From contig NZ_WRPA01000006.1 in assembly GCF_009831655.1 (NCBI RefSeq), positions 124,001-188,000 on the forward strand: a stretch of DNA of 64,000 nucleotides, given 5' to 3'. This document shows positions 43,709 through 60,113 of the stretch, piece after piece. Source of the DNA: Shewanella insulae. Lineage in GTDB: Bacteria; Pseudomonadota; Gammaproteobacteria; Enterobacterales; Shewanellaceae. Each line of letters begins with the position of its first letter. The stretch's first letter is position 1. The notes beneath the pieces were generated by a model that saw only the letters and a list, made by a program, of their open reading frames with translations, was not told where the DNA came from and made no database searches. Made by a program: the position numbers and the translations under genes.

Positions 43709-44303
43709 TTAGGCGCCTACTGAGATCCCTATGTTGGACACGCCTGCCTGCACTAACTCCTTTCGCAGTGCCTTGACGAAGTCGGCGGTGATCTTAGGAT
43801 TCTCTTCGATGATCTCCAGCAAGGATGCCTGAAGCGCCTTCTCCTCCTGCATCACCTCGTGGTTGAAGATATGCTCGTCCAGCGTCGCTTCATCCATCTC
43901 CTCCTCGATCGTGGCCTCGATATAGTTAGCCACAGTGCTGGAAGAGAGCTTGCTGATGTTAGTGATATCGTCTTCCACCTTGCTCTGGATGGCGCTGAGC
44001 AAGGAAGTGAGGGCGACGGCGGCGTCCATGGCCGGGTAGACGCCATAGACGTCGAAATCACTCGGCTCGGGTGTGTTGAGATCCAGTCGCTCAAGATAGA
44101 GATCTATGTTTAGCTTAAGCTTTTGATCGTACATTGATTGCCACAGCAGGTTGAGCACGGTATCGAGCACCTGCGGGTCGCCAAATTCGCAAACTTCGCT
44201 AAACAGTTGATAGTTAGGGTACATGCGTTGGCAAAGGGCGATGGCGAACAGCTTCTTCTGTTCCAGTTCTAGGGCCTTGAGGCGCTTGAAAAAACCGGGT
44301 TTA

Positions 44304-44311
<8 letters not shown>
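43709..44311 (-). CDS. YjaG family (DUF416) protein
   Basis: 200 residues, the usual YjaG length. Predominantly helical and acidic: FAIALCQRMYPNYQLFSEVCEFGDPQVLDTVLNLLWQ is the signature N-terminal region, and FDVYGVYPAMDAAVALTSLLSAI is the second conserved block. Function unknown. It overlaps the end of barA by 8 nt and is coupled to the 64-residue gene downstream. Confidence 0.88.
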
Positions 44312-47087
<2,776 letters not shown>

Positions 47088-47202
47088 ATTGTCTGCACTA
47101 TTCATTGAGTTGGTATTATTTATCTGCGTTGGATATAGGTTACATTAGACTGCCAGACTTTGTGCAGTCTTTACTAGTATTTTTATTGTTTTAGAGGCCT
47201 AG

Positions 47203-48537
47203 ATGGCACAATTTTATAAAGCTAAACCCCGTAAATCACAACAAACCCAGGCCAAGCAAAGTTTCCATGTTAACCAGCTGGATCACCTGGGGGCGGGGAT
47301 AGCCGAACATCAGGGAAAAATTGTCTTTATTCCCGGCGCCCTGCCGGATGAGACTGTAACGGCGCAGATAGTCGAGCAGAAGAAGCGTCACGCCAAGGCC
47401 AAGCTGATCAAGGTTGAGACCGCCAGCGCCGCGCGTATTGAGCCCTGCTGCCCTTACTATGGCCGCTGCGGCGGCTGTGACCTGCAGCACCTGGAGCTTT
47501 CTGCCCAGCGCACGGCCAAGCAGTCGGCGCTTGAGAATCTAATCAACAAGATGGGCCGCACAAGGCCTCAGGCTATGAGCGAGCCACTGAGCGGCGAGGG
47601 CTGGCATTATCGTCGCCGCGCCCGCCTGGCGACTCAGTATCAGCGCGATACAAAGCGGCTCAATTTGGGCTTTCGTGCCCTGGCCAGCAGTGAGGTGGTT
47701 AATATCGACGCCTGCCCCGTGTTGGCTAAGTCTTTGTCTGATCTTATTGCGCCGCTGAATCAATGCCTCAATCGCCTCAGTGCCAAGCGTAGCCTGGGCC
47801 ATGTGGAGCTGTTGTCGGTAGATTCTGGCCCTTGTGTGGTGCTGCGTATCACCAATCCCCTAAATGACAAAGATAAGGCCTTACTAAGCGCATTTGGCGA
47901 GCAGCATGAGGTGAGAGTCGTCTTGCTTGATGATGACAGCAAGCTTGAGACCCTCTGGGGAGACGAGGGCCTGCCTTTCTATACCCTGGAGGATGGCAGC
48001 CGACTTGGCTTCTCGCCGGGCAACTTTATTCAGGTTAACGGCGAGATCAATCAGCAGATGGTGACTCAAGCTATCGACTGGCTAGAGGTTCAGCCTGGGG
48101 AGCGAGTGCTGGATCTCTTCTGTGGCGTGGGCAACTTTACTCTGCCTCTGGCCAAGGCCGGTGCTCAGGTGGTGGGCGTCGAAGGGGTCGAGGCCATGGT
48201 GGCGCAGGCAAGGTTAAATGGGAAATCGAGCGGCATCGAGGGAGCCGAATTTTACCATGGAGATCTCAGCGCAGATCTCTCCGGTGCAGCCTGGCTCGGT
48301 CGAATCGACAAGCTACTGCTAGATCCTGCCAGGGCCGGCGCCTATGAGAGTCTACAATGGTTAAAGAAAATGAAGCCCAAGGCGATCGTCTATATCTCCT
48401 GTAATCCTGTGAGTCTGGCCAGAGATTGTGAGCCGCTGTTAGCGCAGGGCTATCGTCTGAGTCGACTGGGGCTTATCGACATGTTTCCACAGACTCACCA
48501 TATCGAGGCCATGGCCTTGTTTGAACTGGATAAATAG
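47203..48537 (+). CDS. rlmD: 23S rRNA (uracil-1939-C5)-methyltransferase RlmD (RumA)
   Basis: 444 residues. A TRAM-like N-terminal domain ([36 protein letters not shown]) precedes the 4Fe-4S cluster region [16 protein letters not shown]. Next are the SAM-binding core [27 protein letters not shown] and the catalytic nucleophile [21 protein letters not shown]. It methylates U1939 of 23S rRNA. It is divergent from barA and upstream of relA, as in many gammaproteobacteria. Confidence 0.95.
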   Translation: MAQFYKAKPRKSQQTQAKQSFHVNQLDHLGAGIAEHQGKIVFIPGALPDETVTAQIVEQKKRHAKAKLIKVETASAARIEPCCPYYGRCGGCDLQHLELSAQRTAKQSALENLINKMGRTRPQAMSEPLSGEGWHYRRRARLATQYQRDTKRLNLGFRALASSEVVNIDACPVLAKSLSDLIAPLNQCLNRLSAKRSLGHVELLSVDSGPCVVLRITNPLNDKDKALLSAFGEQHEVRVVLLDDDSKLETLWGDEGLPFYTLEDGSRLGFSPGNFIQVNGEINQQMVTQAIDWLEVQPGERVLDLFCGVGNFTLPLAKAGAQVVGVEGVEAMVAQARLNGKSSGIEGAEFYHGDLSADLSGAAWLGRIDKLLLDPARAGAYESLQWLKKMKPKAIVYISCNPVSLARDCEPLLAQGYRLSRLGLIDMFPQTHHIEAMALFELDK

Positions 48538-48701
48538 TTAGGTTGAGCGGCCAAAATGTCGACGTATATTAATTGACATTGGCGGGGGAATCCCCAAGAT
48601 AGTGAGTTCGGTAATGGCGGTGTCATACGGCAGGCAATGAGATGGCACAGCAGGTCGAACTTTTTAGGGGCAAGCACTCAAAGTTAAAGGACATGCAGTA
48701 G

Positions 48702-50906
48702 ATGGTATCTGTTAGAGAAGCACATTTTAAAGACACAGATTTTCAATTGACCGAGTGGGTTAATCGTTATCTGAGTGACGCCGACGAAGCCAGCACCTTA
48801 CTTGCGCTGATCAAGCAAGTCGAGGCCCTGGTGGCGAAACATGATGCTAACGATACTCTGCTGATCGGTCGTGCCCGCGAGCTGATTGAGATCCTGGCGC
48901 CGCTTAACATGGATATCGAGACCCTGCAGGCGGCGGTGATCTTCGTGGTGTTCGATGCAGGACTGCTGAGTCAGGAGCAGATGCAGGAGCTGTTTGGCGA
49001 CAAGCTGACCACACTAGTGAACAGCGTGGTGACCATGGAAGCCATCGGCGCCCTAAAGGTCAACGAGCAGAGCCGTAACGCCGAACCCCAGATAGACAAC
49101 ATCCGCAAGATGCTCTTGGCCATGGTAGAAGATGTGCGCGCCGTGGTGATCAAATTGGCCGAGCGCATCTGTCTGCTACGGGAAGTCAAAAATGCCGACG
49201 AGGAGACCCGGGTGCTGCTGGCGCGGGAGATCGCCGACATCTATGCGCCGCTAGCCAACCGTCTCGGTATAGGTCAGCTCAAGTGGGAGCTGGAAGATAT
49301 CTCGTTTCGTTATCTGCACCCAGAGATCTACAAGGACATTGCCAAGCAGCTCGATGGCAAGCGGATGGATCGTGAGATTTACATAGAGACCTTCGTCAAC
49401 CAGTTGCAGCAGCGTCTGGACGAAGAGCAGATCCGCGCCAAGGTCTATGGCAGGCCCAAGCATATCTACAGCATCTGGAAGAAGATGCGCGGCAAAGATC
49501 TTACCTTCGATGAGCTGTTTGATGTGCGCGCGGTGCGAGTCGTCACCGAGCGTCTGCAGGACTGCTACGGCGCCCTGGGTGTGGTGCATACGCTCTGGCA
49601 TCATATTCCTAAAGAGTTCGACGACTATGTCGCCAACCCTAAACCCAATGGTTATCAGTCGATCCACACCATAGTCGTGGGCCCAGAGGGCAAGACGGTG
49701 GAGATCCAGATCCGCACCGAGCAGATGCATGAAGATGCCGAGCTGGGAGTGGCCGCCCACTGGAAGTATAAAGAGGGCACCACGGGTAAACAGAGCGGCT
49801 ACGAAGAGAAGATCAACTGGCTACGTAAGATCCTACAATGGCAGGAAGATGTGGCCGAGAGCGGCAACCTGGTGGACGAGGTGCGCAGCCAGGTGTTCGA
49901 AGACAGAGCCTATGTGTTTACGCCAAACGGTGACGTGGTGGATCTGCCCATGGGCTCGACCGTGCTGGATTTCGCCTACTATATTCACTCCCAGGTGGGT
50001 CACAGGTGTATCGGCGCCAAGGTCGATGGCCGTATCGTGCCCTTCACCTATCAGGTGGAGACAGGCGAGCGGGTCGAGATCATCACCTCCAAGCATCCTA
50101 ACCCTAAGCGCGACTGGCTCAATCCTAACCTGGGCTATATTAAGGCGTCGCGCACCCGCTCTAAGATCCAGCACTGGTTCAAGCAGCAAGACAGGGACAA
50201 GAATATCGTCGCCGGCCGCGAGATGCTCGAAGCCGAACTGGCTCGCTCTGGACTGACCCTGAAAGATGCCCAGAGCGCGGTAGAGCGTTTCAACATGGTG
50301 GGCATGGATGATCTGCTGGCCGGTATCGGCGGCGGTGACGTCAGGCTCAACCAGGTGGTTAACCATGTACAGAGCCGGATGCGGGTCAATGAGGTCTCCG
50401 AAGAGGAGGCGCTCGAAGATCTGCTGAAGAAGAATCAGGCCCGCGCCACAGGCAAGGGCAAAGGCCAGGTCGAGGTTAACGGTGTGGGTAACCTGCTCAG
50501 CCATATCGCCAAGTGTTGCCAGCCTGTGCCTGGAGATGAGATCTTCGGTTTCATCACTAAGGGTAGGGGGATCTCTGTGCACAGGGCCGATTGTGAACAG
50601 GTCAAAGAGTTGATGCGGGTGCATCCCGAGCGCAGCGTCGATGTGGTTTGGGGTGAGAACTATTCCGGCGGCTACAAGTTGAAGCTCAGGGTGCAGGCCA
50701 ACGACCGTAGCGGTCTGCTGAGGGATCTCACCTCGGTACTGGCGGCGGAGAAATCCAATGTGCTGACCATGAGTTCATCATCGGATGTGAAGACGCAGAC
50801 GGCGGCCATCGAGCTGGAGCTTGAGCTGTATAATCTCGACGGCTTGTCCAGGGTGATTGCTAAGTTGTCCCAGGTGAGCGGCGTTATTGAGGCGAGACGT
50901 CTCTAA
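48702..50906 (+). CDS. relA: GTP pyrophosphokinase RelA
   Basis: 734 residues. The pseudo-hydrolase domain at the N terminus has FVVFDAG where SpoT has the HD pair. The synthetase domain is RPKHIYSIWKKMRGKDLTFDELFDVRAVRVV...PNGYQSIHTIVVGPEG. Then come TGS (VFTPNGDVVDLPMGSTVLDFAYYIHSQVG), a zinc-finger/CC segment (HIAKCCQPVPGDEIFGFITKGRGISVHRADC) and ACT at the C terminus. It makes (p)ppGpp on stalled ribosomes. A terminator follows before mazG, so partial co-transcription only. Confidence 0.97.
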   Translation: MVSVREAHFKDTDFQLTEWVNRYLSDADEASTLLALIKQVEALVAKHDANDTLLIGRARELIEILAPLNMDIETLQAAVIFVVFDAGLLSQEQMQELFGDKLTTLVNSVVTMEAIGALKVNEQSRNAEPQIDNIRKMLLAMVEDVRAVVIKLAERICLLREVKNADEETRVLLAREIADIYAPLANRLGIGQLKWELEDISFRYLHPEIYKDIAKQLDGKRMDREIYIETFVNQLQQRLDEEQIRAKVYGRPKHIYSIWKKMRGKDLTFDELFDVRAVRVVTERLQDCYGALGVVHTLWHHIPKEFDDYVANPKPNGYQSIHTIVVGPEGKTVEIQIRTEQMHEDAELGVAAHWKYKEGTTGKQSGYEEKINWLRKILQWQEDVAESGNLVDEVRSQVFEDRAYVFTPNGDVVDLPMGSTVLDFAYYIHSQVGHRCIGAKVDGRIVPFTYQVETGERVEIITSKHPNPKRDWLNPNLGYIKASRTRSKIQHWFKQQDRDKNIVAGREMLEAELARSGLTLKDAQSAVERFNMVGMDDLLAGIGGGDVRLNQVVNHVQSRMRVNEVSEEEALEDLLKKNQARATGKGKGQVEVNGVGNLLSHIAKCCQPVPGDEIFGFITKGRGISVHRADCEQVKELMRVHPERSVDVVWGENYSGGYKLKLRVQANDRSGLLRDLTSVLAAEKSNVLTMSSSSDVKTQTAAIELELELYNLDGLSRVIAKLSQVSGVIEARRL

Positions 50907-50936
50907 CCTAATTCACCAATGAAACGATAAATTAAG

Positions 50937-50958
50937 AGGCGGCCCTGGCCGCCTTTTT
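50937..50958 (+). terminator. Terminator between relA and mazG
   Basis: AGGCGGC, 4-nt loop, GCCGCCT, then T5. It lies just 14 nt before the mazG start, so mazG must have its own promoter or depend on readthrough. Confidence 0.85.
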
Positions 50959-50971
50959 GATGAGGTAAGCG

Positions 50972-51769
50972 ATGCAGAGTAAATCAGATATTCAAAAGCT
51001 GCTGACTATCATGGAGCGGTTAAGAGACCCGATAACGGGTTGCCCCTGGGACAAGGCGCAGAGCTATCAGACCATAGTGCCCTTTACCCTGGAAGAAGCC
51101 TTCGAGGTGGCCGATACCATAGAGCGCGGCGCCCTGGATGAGCTGCCGGGAGAGCTTGGGGACCTGCTGTTTCAGGTGATCTTCTATTGCCAGTTGGGCA
51201 AGGAGCAGGGCAGGTTCGACTTTGATCTGGTGGTGGATAAGATCTGCACTAAGCTTACCGAGCGTCATCCCCATGTGTTTGGCGAGATGACACAGGCATC
51301 CAGCGAGTCGGTGCGCGAGACCTGGGAGAGCATCAAGGCCAAGGAGCGTGCCGGACGCTCGCTACACTCTGTGCTTGACGATATTCCGCGGGCGCTACCA
51401 GCCCTGACCCGCGCGGCCAAGGTGCAGCGCCGGGTAGCGACTGTGGGCTTTGACTGGAACGACTTAGGGCCCGTGGTGGCTAAGATCCACGAGGAGATCG
51501 ATGAGGTGATGGTGGAGGTCGCCGCCCAAGACAGAGACAAGATGGAAGATGAGCTGGGGGACCTGCTGTTTGCCGTGGTTAATCTGGCCAGACACCTCAA
51601 GCTAGATCCGGAGCAGGCGCTACGCCGGGCGACCAATAAGTTCGAACATCGCTTTCGCGGCGTCGAGGCCTTAGCCGCTCAGTCTGACAAAGCGATGCAG
51701 GAGCATAGCCTAGATGAACTGGATGCCTATTGGGAGCAAGTCAAGAAAAATGATCCCCTAAAAGACTAA
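50972..51769 (+). CDS. mazG: Nucleoside triphosphate pyrophosphohydrolase MazG
   Basis: 265 residues with two MazG repeats. First: LEEAFEVADTIERGALDELPGELGDLLFQVIFYC; second: IHEEIDEVMVEVAAQDRDKMEDELGDLLFAVVNLARH. Both carry the metal-binding E-x2-E...E-x2-D pattern. N-terminal GCPWDKAQSY is typical. It hydrolyses all NTPs to NMP and pyrophosphate, and in E. coli tempers (p)ppGpp levels, which matches its place after relA. No toxin-antitoxin mazEF gene lies beside it. Confidence 0.96.
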   Translation: MQSKSDIQKLLTIMERLRDPITGCPWDKAQSYQTIVPFTLEEAFEVADTIERGALDELPGELGDLLFQVIFYCQLGKEQGRFDFDLVVDKICTKLTERHPHVFGEMTQASSESVRETWESIKAKERAGRSLHSVLDDIPRALPALTRAAKVQRRVATVGFDWNDLGPVVAKIHEEIDEVMVEVAAQDRDKMEDELGDLLFAVVNLARHLKLDPEQALRRATNKFEHRFRGVEALAAQSDKAMQEHSLDELDAYWEQVKKNDPLKD

Positions 51770-51819
51770 AATAGTTGCCGTTACCTATTTGTCGAATCCA
51801 AAGGGCTTTGATATAATAA

Positions 51820-53517
<1,698 letters not shown>

Positions 53518-53530
53518 TCTTTATACAAGG

Positions 53531-53562
53531 GCCGCTTCCGACTCTCGGAGGCGGCTTTTTTG
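53531..53562 (+). terminator. Terminator after pyrG
   Basis: GCCGCTTCCG, short loop, CGGAGGCGGC, then T6. Confidence 0.88.
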
Positions 53563-53609
53563 TTTCAGATGATGTAAATTTAGCGATAAGAATTTTAGTT
53601 TTGCATTAA

Positions 53610-54944
<1,335 letters not shown>

Positions 54945-54969
54945 CCGAGTTTTTACGGTTAATTTGGTA

Positions 54970-54997
54970 AAAGGCCACCACTTGGTGGCCTTTTTTG
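54970..54997 (+). terminator. Terminator after eno
   Basis: AAAGGCCACCA, loop, TGGTGGCC, then T6. Confidence 0.92.
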
Positions 54998-55043
54998 TTG
55001 TAATATCAGTTCAGCCTTTTAACAGAGATAAAGCCCATTAAGG

Positions 55044-55346
55044 ATGAAGCGACTTCTTATCGCCATGTTTGTGCTGCTTGGTCTGCTCCAGTATCGACTC
55101 TGGTGGGGACAAAATAGCCTTCCCGAATCTTTTCAGCTGCAGGAACAGATCAAGCTGCAGCGTGAGAGTAACGCCAAACTCATCGAACGAAATCAGGTAC
55201 TCAAAGAAGAGATTCTCGACCTTAGACGCGGTACCGAGGCGCTGGAAGAACGCGCCCGTAACGAGTTGGGGATGGTGAAACAGGGAGAGACCTTCTTTCG
55301 CGTAGTGGGTGAGCCTCAGCGTAAAGCCGAGATCGGCGGGCAATAG
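55044..55346 (+). CDS. ftsB: Cell division protein FtsB
   Basis: 100 residues. One N-terminal membrane helix (MKRLLIAMFVLLGLLQYRLWWG) is followed by a periplasmic coiled coil (LQEQIKLQRESNAKLIERNQVLKEEILDLRRGTEALEERARNELGMVKQGETFF). The last part, ERARxELGMVKxGETFF, is the family signature. FtsB bridges FtsL and FtsQ in the divisome. ispD follows 41 nt later, the usual ftsB-ispD-ispF order. Confidence 0.95.
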   Translation: MKRLLIAMFVLLGLLQYRLWWGQNSLPESFQLQEQIKLQRESNAKLIERNQVLKEEILDLRRGTEALEERARNELGMVKQGETFFRVVGEPQRKAEIGGQ

Positions 55347-55387
55347 CCTCAGCCGGTTTCGCCTAAAACTGACACGAGTTAACACCG

Positions 55388-56116
55388 ATGACAAGTCGCA
55401 TACAAGAGCTGGTTGCTATTGTACCCGCCGCCGGGATCGGCGCGCGAATGGGCGCCGAGATCCCCAAGCAATACCTGATGTTAAATCATCAACCTATTCT
55501 GGCGCACACCCTAGATCGCCTGTTGGAACATCCGCGTATCGACAAGGTGATCCTGGCCCTGAGTTCAGAAGATACCCACTTCGCCAAGCTGACCCAGGCG
55601 AGCCACCCCAAGCTGATGACAGTAATCGGCGGTAAAGAGCGCGCCGATTCTGTGCTGAACGCCCTCAAGGCGGCACCGAGTGATGCCTGGGCGCTTGTGC
55701 ATGATGCGGCCCGTCCCTGCTTAAGTGCGGCCGATATCGACAAGCTGATCGCCGCCTGTGAGACTGAAGCGGGTAGTCAGCAGGGGGCCATCCTCGCCAT
55801 GCCGGTGCGGGACACCATGAAGCGTGCAGGCAAAGGCGGCGCGATACAAGAGACGGTATGCCGCGAGAACCTCTGGCATGCGCTCACCCCTCAGCTGTTT
55901 CCCGTGACCAGTCTTAAGCAAAATTTGACCAAGGCCCTGGCGGAAGGTGTTGCCATTACCGATGAGGCCTCGGCGATGGAGTGGGCCGGTGACCAGCCGC
56001 TGTTGGTTAGCGGGCGTTTCGACAACATCAAGGTGACCCATCCTGAGGATCTGCAGCTGGCGGCGCTGTTTCTGCAGGTGGCCGCGAGTGATTCCAATTC
56101 CAATACAGGTGAATGA
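55388..56116 (+). CDS. ispD: 2-C-methyl-D-erythritol 4-phosphate cytidylyltransferase
   Basis: 242 residues. CTP-binding IVPAAGIGARMGAEIPKQYLML, substrate residues in VIGGKERADSVLNALKA, VHDAARPCLSAADIDKLI and the C-terminal ITDEASAMEWAG...VTHPEDLQLA. Transfers CMP to MEP in the non-mevalonate isoprenoid pathway. The ispF start codon lies 3 nt after its stop, so the two enzymes are made in a coupled way. Confidence 0.97.
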   Translation: MTSRIQELVAIVPAAGIGARMGAEIPKQYLMLNHQPILAHTLDRLLEHPRIDKVILALSSEDTHFAKLTQASHPKLMTVIGGKERADSVLNALKAAPSDAWALVHDAARPCLSAADIDKLIAACETEAGSQQGAILAMPVRDTMKRAGKGGAIQETVCRENLWHALTPQLFPVTSLKQNLTKALAEGVAITDEASAMEWAGDQPLLVSGRFDNIKVTHPEDLQLAALFLQVAASDSNSNTGE

Positions 56117-56119
56117 CAG

Positions 56120-56605
56120 ATGAATATACGTATCGGCCATGGTTTCGATGTGCATAAATTTGGCGGCGAGCTGCCGCTTATCCTAGGCGGCGTGGAAGTC
56201 CCCTATGATACTGGGCTGGTGGCCCATTCTGACGGTGACGTGGTGCTGCATGCCATTTCAGATGCGATTCTCGGCGCCATGGCGCTTGGAGATATCGGCA
56301 AACATTTTCCCGACACCGACCCAGAGTTTAAGGGGGCCGACAGCCGCGTGCTGCTGCGCCACTGCTACCGACTGGCGCTGGATAAGGGCTATCGGCTTGG
56401 CAACCTGGATGTCACTATTATTGCCCAGGCGCCTAAGATGCTGCCCCACATTCAGTCGATACGCGAGTGTCTGAGCGCAGATCTTGAAAGTGACGTAGAC
56501 GCGATCAACGTTAAGGCCACCACCACTGAGAAGCTTGGCTTTACCGGACGCAAAGAGGGGATAGCGGTGGAAGCCGTGGTGCTGATGTGCGCCGCCCCGA
56601 GATAA
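56120..56605 (+). CDS. ispF: 2-C-methyl-D-erythritol 2,4-cyclodiphosphate synthase
   Basis: 161 residues. Zinc ligands in [12 protein letters not shown] (Asp, His) and [41 protein letters not shown], plus [22 protein letters not shown]. Forms the cyclic diphosphate in the MEP pathway as a trimer. truD starts 9 nt later. Confidence 0.97.
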   Translation: MNIRIGHGFDVHKFGGELPLILGGVEVPYDTGLVAHSDGDVVLHAISDAILGAMALGDIGKHFPDTDPEFKGADSRVLLRHCYRLALDKGYRLGNLDVTIIAQAPKMLPHIQSIRECLSADLESDVDAINVKATTTEKLGFTGRKEGIAVEAVVLMCAAPR

Positions 56606-56614
56606 GAGAGAGTT

Positions 56615-57682
56615 ATGACCCCACTACACTATTTGCATGGCCAGCCCGAGGCGAGCGCCGACCTAAGAACCTTCAACAGCGACTTTATCGTGCAGGAGAT
56701 CTTGCCATTCCTCCCGACGGGCGAGGGCGAGCATCATATGCTGCACATTCGCAAGGAGGGGTTAAATACCGCCGATGTGGCGCGCATGCTCTCAAGTTTT
56801 TCCGGGGTGCACCCTAAAGAGGTGACCTTTGCCGGGCAAAAAGATAGGCACGCCATCACAGAGCAGTGGTTTGGGGTGCGTATTCCCGGCAAGAGTATGC
56901 CCGACTGGCAGTCGCTCAACAGCGAGCAGCTCACCGTGCTTTCCAGTGCCCGTCACGGCAAGAAGCTGCGCACCGGCGCCCTGGCGGGTAACCGTTTCAC
57001 CTTAACCCTAAGGGCCGTGTCTGACATGGATGCGCTGGTGCGGCGCATCGAGCTGATTAAAGCCACTGGCGTGCCTAACTATTTTGGTGAGCAACGCTTC
57101 GGTCATGATGGTAAGAACCTGATTTTCGGTCGTCAGATGCTCGCTGGACGCAAGAAGGTGAAAGACAGAAATAAGCGCAGCATCTTTCTCTCGGCGGTGC
57201 GCTCTCATCTCTTCAACCAGGTAGTGAGCGAGCGCTTGCGTCAACAAGAGCTCAAAACACTCGATGGCGACTGTGTAATGCTGGCCGGCAGCAAGAGCTA
57301 CTTCGTAGCCAACCCCTGGGATGGCGAGCTGAATGGCCGCCTGGCGGAAAAAGATATTCAACTCTCGGCGCCCATGTGGGGTAGGGGGCAGGCGCTGTGC
57401 GAGGCCGAGGCGTTAGCCTTCGAGAAGAGCGTTTGTGACCAGTACCCAGAGGATCTTGCCGGTCTCGAGCAGGCGGGGCTGAATCAGGAGCGTCGCCCGC
57501 TGCTCCTAGCGCCCCAGCAGCTAAGCTATGAGATCCAGGATGACACCTTAGTGCTCAAGTTTGCTCTGCCGGCTGGCAGTTTTGCGACCTCAGTGCTAAG
57601 GGAACTGGTGAATTATCAAGATGTCAAAGAGCGGGAATATCAGGCCAGAAAGGCAGCAGCGAGCGAGCAAGCCCATGATTAA
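56615..57682 (+). CDS. truD: tRNA pseudouridine(13) synthase TruD
   Basis: 355 residues. The catalytic Asp lies in [18 protein letters not shown]; the inserted TRUD domain includes [18 protein letters not shown]. It isomerises U13 of tRNA(Glu). The stop overlaps the surE start by 8 nt, showing tight coupling in the ispD-ispF-truD-surE-pcm-nlpD-rpoS run. Confidence 0.96.
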   Translation: MTPLHYLHGQPEASADLRTFNSDFIVQEILPFLPTGEGEHHMLHIRKEGLNTADVARMLSSFSGVHPKEVTFAGQKDRHAITEQWFGVRIPGKSMPDWQSLNSEQLTVLSSARHGKKLRTGALAGNRFTLTLRAVSDMDALVRRIELIKATGVPNYFGEQRFGHDGKNLIFGRQMLAGRKKVKDRNKRSIFLSAVRSHLFNQVVSERLRQQELKTLDGDCVMLAGSKSYFVANPWDGELNGRLAEKDIQLSAPMWGRGQALCEAEALAFEKSVCDQYPEDLAGLEQAGLNQERRPLLLAPQQLSYEIQDDTLVLKFALPAGSFATSVLRELVNYQDVKEREYQARKAAASEQAHD

Positions 57683-58424
57683 GATATTGGTAAGCAATGA
57701 TGATGGCATCACGGCGCCGGGGATCGCGGCCCTGTCCAATGCCCTGGCAAAGCATTTTGACGTGATGACGGTCGGTCCGGATCGTAACTGTTCGGGTGCC
57801 AGTAATTCGTTAACCTTGACTAACCCTTTGCGAATTAATAAGTTAGATAATGGTTATATTTCCGTCAGCGGAACGCCGACCGATTGCGTGCATCTGGCGA
57901 TCCGTGAGTTTTATGCCAATGAGCCGGATATCGTGGTCTCCGGTATCAATGCCGGGGCTAATATGGGGGATGATACCCTCTATTCCGGAACAGTCGCGGC
58001 GGCGATGGAGGGGCGTTTCCTCGGTTTTCCAGCCATTGCCATCTCTCTGGTGGGGCGAGAGCTGAAGCACTATGACACGGCGGCCTATTATGCCTGTAAG
58101 ATAGTGGCCGGTTTGATCGATAGCCCCATCGCATCGGATCAGATCTTAAATGTGAATGTACCGGACCTGCCGTTGGATGAGATCAAGGGCATTAGAGTCA
58201 CCAGGCTTGGGGCCAGACACAGGGCCGAAGGCATGGTGCGCATGCAAGATCCTGCCGGAAGGGATATATTTTGGCTCGGCCCACCAGGTGAGGAGCAAGA
58301 TGCCAGCGAAGGCACAGACTTTCACGCCGTGGCCAACGGCTATGTGTCAGTCACACCCTTGACGGTAGATCTGACCGCATTTGAACAAGTACCAAAAATA
58401 AAGCAATGGATAGAGCAATTATGA
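57675..58424 (+). CDS. surE: 5'/3'-nucleotidase SurE
   Basis: 249 residues from ATG 57675, giving the canonical start [17 protein letters not shown]; the longer frame from 57621 overlaps truD and is rejected. Metal-binding DD in SNDDG, then [14 protein letters not shown], and [27 protein letters not shown]. It dephosphorylates nucleoside monophosphates and exopolyphosphate. It overlaps both truD and pcm. Confidence 0.97.
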   Translation: MIKILVSNDDGITAPGIAALSNALAKHFDVMTVGPDRNCSGASNSLTLTNPLRINKLDNGYISVSGTPTDCVHLAIREFYANEPDIVVSGINAGANMGDDTLYSGTVAAAMEGRFLGFPAIAISLVGRELKHYDTAAYYACKIVAGLIDSPIASDQILNVNVPDLPLDEIKGIRVTRLGARHRAEGMVRMQDPAGRDIFWLGPPGEEQDASEGTDFHAVANGYVSVTPLTVDLTAFEQVPKIKQWIEQL

Positions 58425-59056
58425 ATGGGGTAGCCACCACGGCGGCATTGAATCTGGCACGTCACCTTCAGGGGGCGGGGATTGCTAATGCCGATGTCTT
58501 ATCTGTGGTGGCGAAAACGCCACGAGAATTGTTTCTCGACGCAGCCCTGGGCCACAAGGCCTATGAAAATACTGCTCTGCCCATAGGCCAGGGACAAACC
58601 ATCTCTCAACCTTATATCGTGGCGCGTATGACCGAGCTACTGCTTGAGTCTCATCCCAAGCGGGTATTGGAAATAGGCACTGGTTCTGGCTATCAGGCGG
58701 CTATTTTGGCGCAGCTGGTGGACGAGCTCTGCACGGTTGAGCGGATCAAGAGCCTGCAGATCCAGGCGCGGCAACGTCTCAAGCGGCTCGATCTGCATAA
58801 TGTCTCCTTTAAATATGGCGACGGCTGGAAGGGGTGGGCCAACAAGGGCCCCTTCGACGCCATCATGGTGACGGCTGCCGCCAGCAGCTTGCCCCAGGCG
58901 TTACTGCAACAGCTGGCCGATGGCGGTGTACTGGTGATCCCCGTAGGAGAAGAGACCCAACAGTTGATGCGTGTGGTTCGCAGTGGCGATCAATTTCATT
59001 CCCAGACCATAGAGATGGTGAAGTTTGTGCCTTTGGTCAATGGTGAACTTGCCTAG
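58421..59056 (+). CDS. pcm: Protein-L-isoaspartate O-methyltransferase
   Basis: 211 residues from ATG 58421, whose ATGA overlaps the surE stop; an in-frame ATG at 58406 adds five residues. Signatures: [38 protein letters not shown] (substrate loop), SAM-binding [18 protein letters not shown], and [10 protein letters not shown]. It repairs isoaspartyl residues in aged proteins, mostly in stationary phase, consistent with its place ahead of rpoS. Confidence 0.96.
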   Translation: MNGVATTAALNLARHLQGAGIANADVLSVVAKTPRELFLDAALGHKAYENTALPIGQGQTISQPYIVARMTELLLESHPKRVLEIGTGSGYQAAILAQLVDELCTVERIKSLQIQARQRLKRLDLHNVSFKYGDGWKGWANKGPFDAIMVTAAASSLPQALLQQLADGGVLVIPVGEETQQLMRVVRSGDQFHSQTIEMVKFVPLVNGELA

Positions 59057-59103
59057 TGGTCGTTATGTCTTGCGCCGATTCAAAAGAAAGTAGGGGAGCC
59101 GCT

Positions 59104-60036
59104 ATGCTAAGCCCCCCGAATCGGTTTATGTTTTTTCATCGTCCTCTCCTAATAGCGTGCGTCTTCGCGTTTGTCGGTCTGTTGAGCGGGTGTAGCTTTC
59201 AGGCGCATACTCCTGCCCCCGTCGTAAACGTCAACACGCCGGTGAAGAAAGCCTATAAGCGGGGAGGCCTCACCTCCGACCACTACAAGGTGAAGCGTGG
59301 TGACACCCTCTACTCGATCGCTTGGGCGGCTAACAAAGATTTTGCCGAAATAGCCCGATATAACGGGCTTCGTAAGCCCTATACCATCTATCCGGGGCAG
59401 GTTTTAAAGCTTAAATCGACAAACACTGTTACAAATAGAAAGACCAAGTACAACGCTCAGGTATCGAGCAAAAAAACGCAACCAAAGACGGTGAAAAGTC
59501 AACCTAAACAAACAGTTAAGCCTAAGCAGCAGACGACCGCCAGTAAAATGACACCGGCGAAAAAATCGCTTGATCGGGGCGATAAATCTGCGTACGCTGT
59601 AACAACTGGTCAACAAAATGTTAACGGTGTTATCCACAAGCCCAGTAGCACCCTACCTAAGAAGGTTCAGCGCTGGCATTGGCCCGTTAAGGGCAAGTTG
59701 ATCGGCAAATTCTCTACCAAGGAACAAGGTAATAAAGGAATTAAGATCGCAGGATCCCGAGGCGATCGCATTCAGGCCGCCGCCGATGGGCGCGTGGTGT
59801 ATGCGGGAAATGCGCTAAGAGGATATGGCAATCTGGTGATCATTAAGCATAGCGATGACTATCTCAGTGCTTATGCCCATGCCGATAAGATCTTAGTAAA
59901 AGAGAAGCAGTTCGTTACCGCAGGACAAACAGTAGCGAGTATGGGACAAACGGGCACCAATAGGGTGATGCTGCATTTCGAAATTCGGTATCACGGTAAA
60001 TCCGTCGACCCACTTAAATTTTTGCCTAAATCATAA
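59104..60036 (+). CDS. nlpD: Murein hydrolase activator NlpD (lipoprotein)
   Basis: 310 residues from ATG 59104, chosen for the strong AGGGGAG 5 nt upstream; GTG 59056 and ATG 59065 are also open. The lipobox LLSGCSF directs lipid anchoring. A LysM domain (HYKVKRGDTLYSIAWAANKDFAEIARYNGLRKPYTIYPGQVLKL) binds peptidoglycan. A Lys/Thr/Gln-rich linker follows, then an M23-like domain whose catalytic His/Asp are absent (KGIKIAGSRGDRIQAAADGRVVYAG), as in amidase activators. It activates the amidase at the septum. The rpoS promoter usually lies inside nlpD. Confidence 0.95.
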   Translation: MLSPPNRFMFFHRPLLIACVFAFVGLLSGCSFQAHTPAPVVNVNTPVKKAYKRGGLTSDHYKVKRGDTLYSIAWAANKDFAEIARYNGLRKPYTIYPGQVLKLKSTNTVTNRKTKYNAQVSSKKTQPKTVKSQPKQTVKPKQQTTASKMTPAKKSLDRGDKSAYAVTTGQQNVNGVIHKPSSTLPKKVQRWHWPVKGKLIGKFSTKEQGNKGIKIAGSRGDRIQAAADGRVVYAGNALRGYGNLVIIKHSDDYLSAYAHADKILVKEKQFVTAGQTVASMGQTGTNRVMLHFEIRYHGKSVDPLKFLPKS

Positions 60037-60113
60037 TTTTATAGGCGCCATTTTGGCAATTGGAGGACAGTAAAGTGCAGTAAATTAGCATGTAAAATTT
60101 GGGAGAGCATATT

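Noticed and set aside
49833-50624. 263-residue minus-strand frame inside relA
   Set aside because: Antisense shadow; relA domains on the plus strand are complete.
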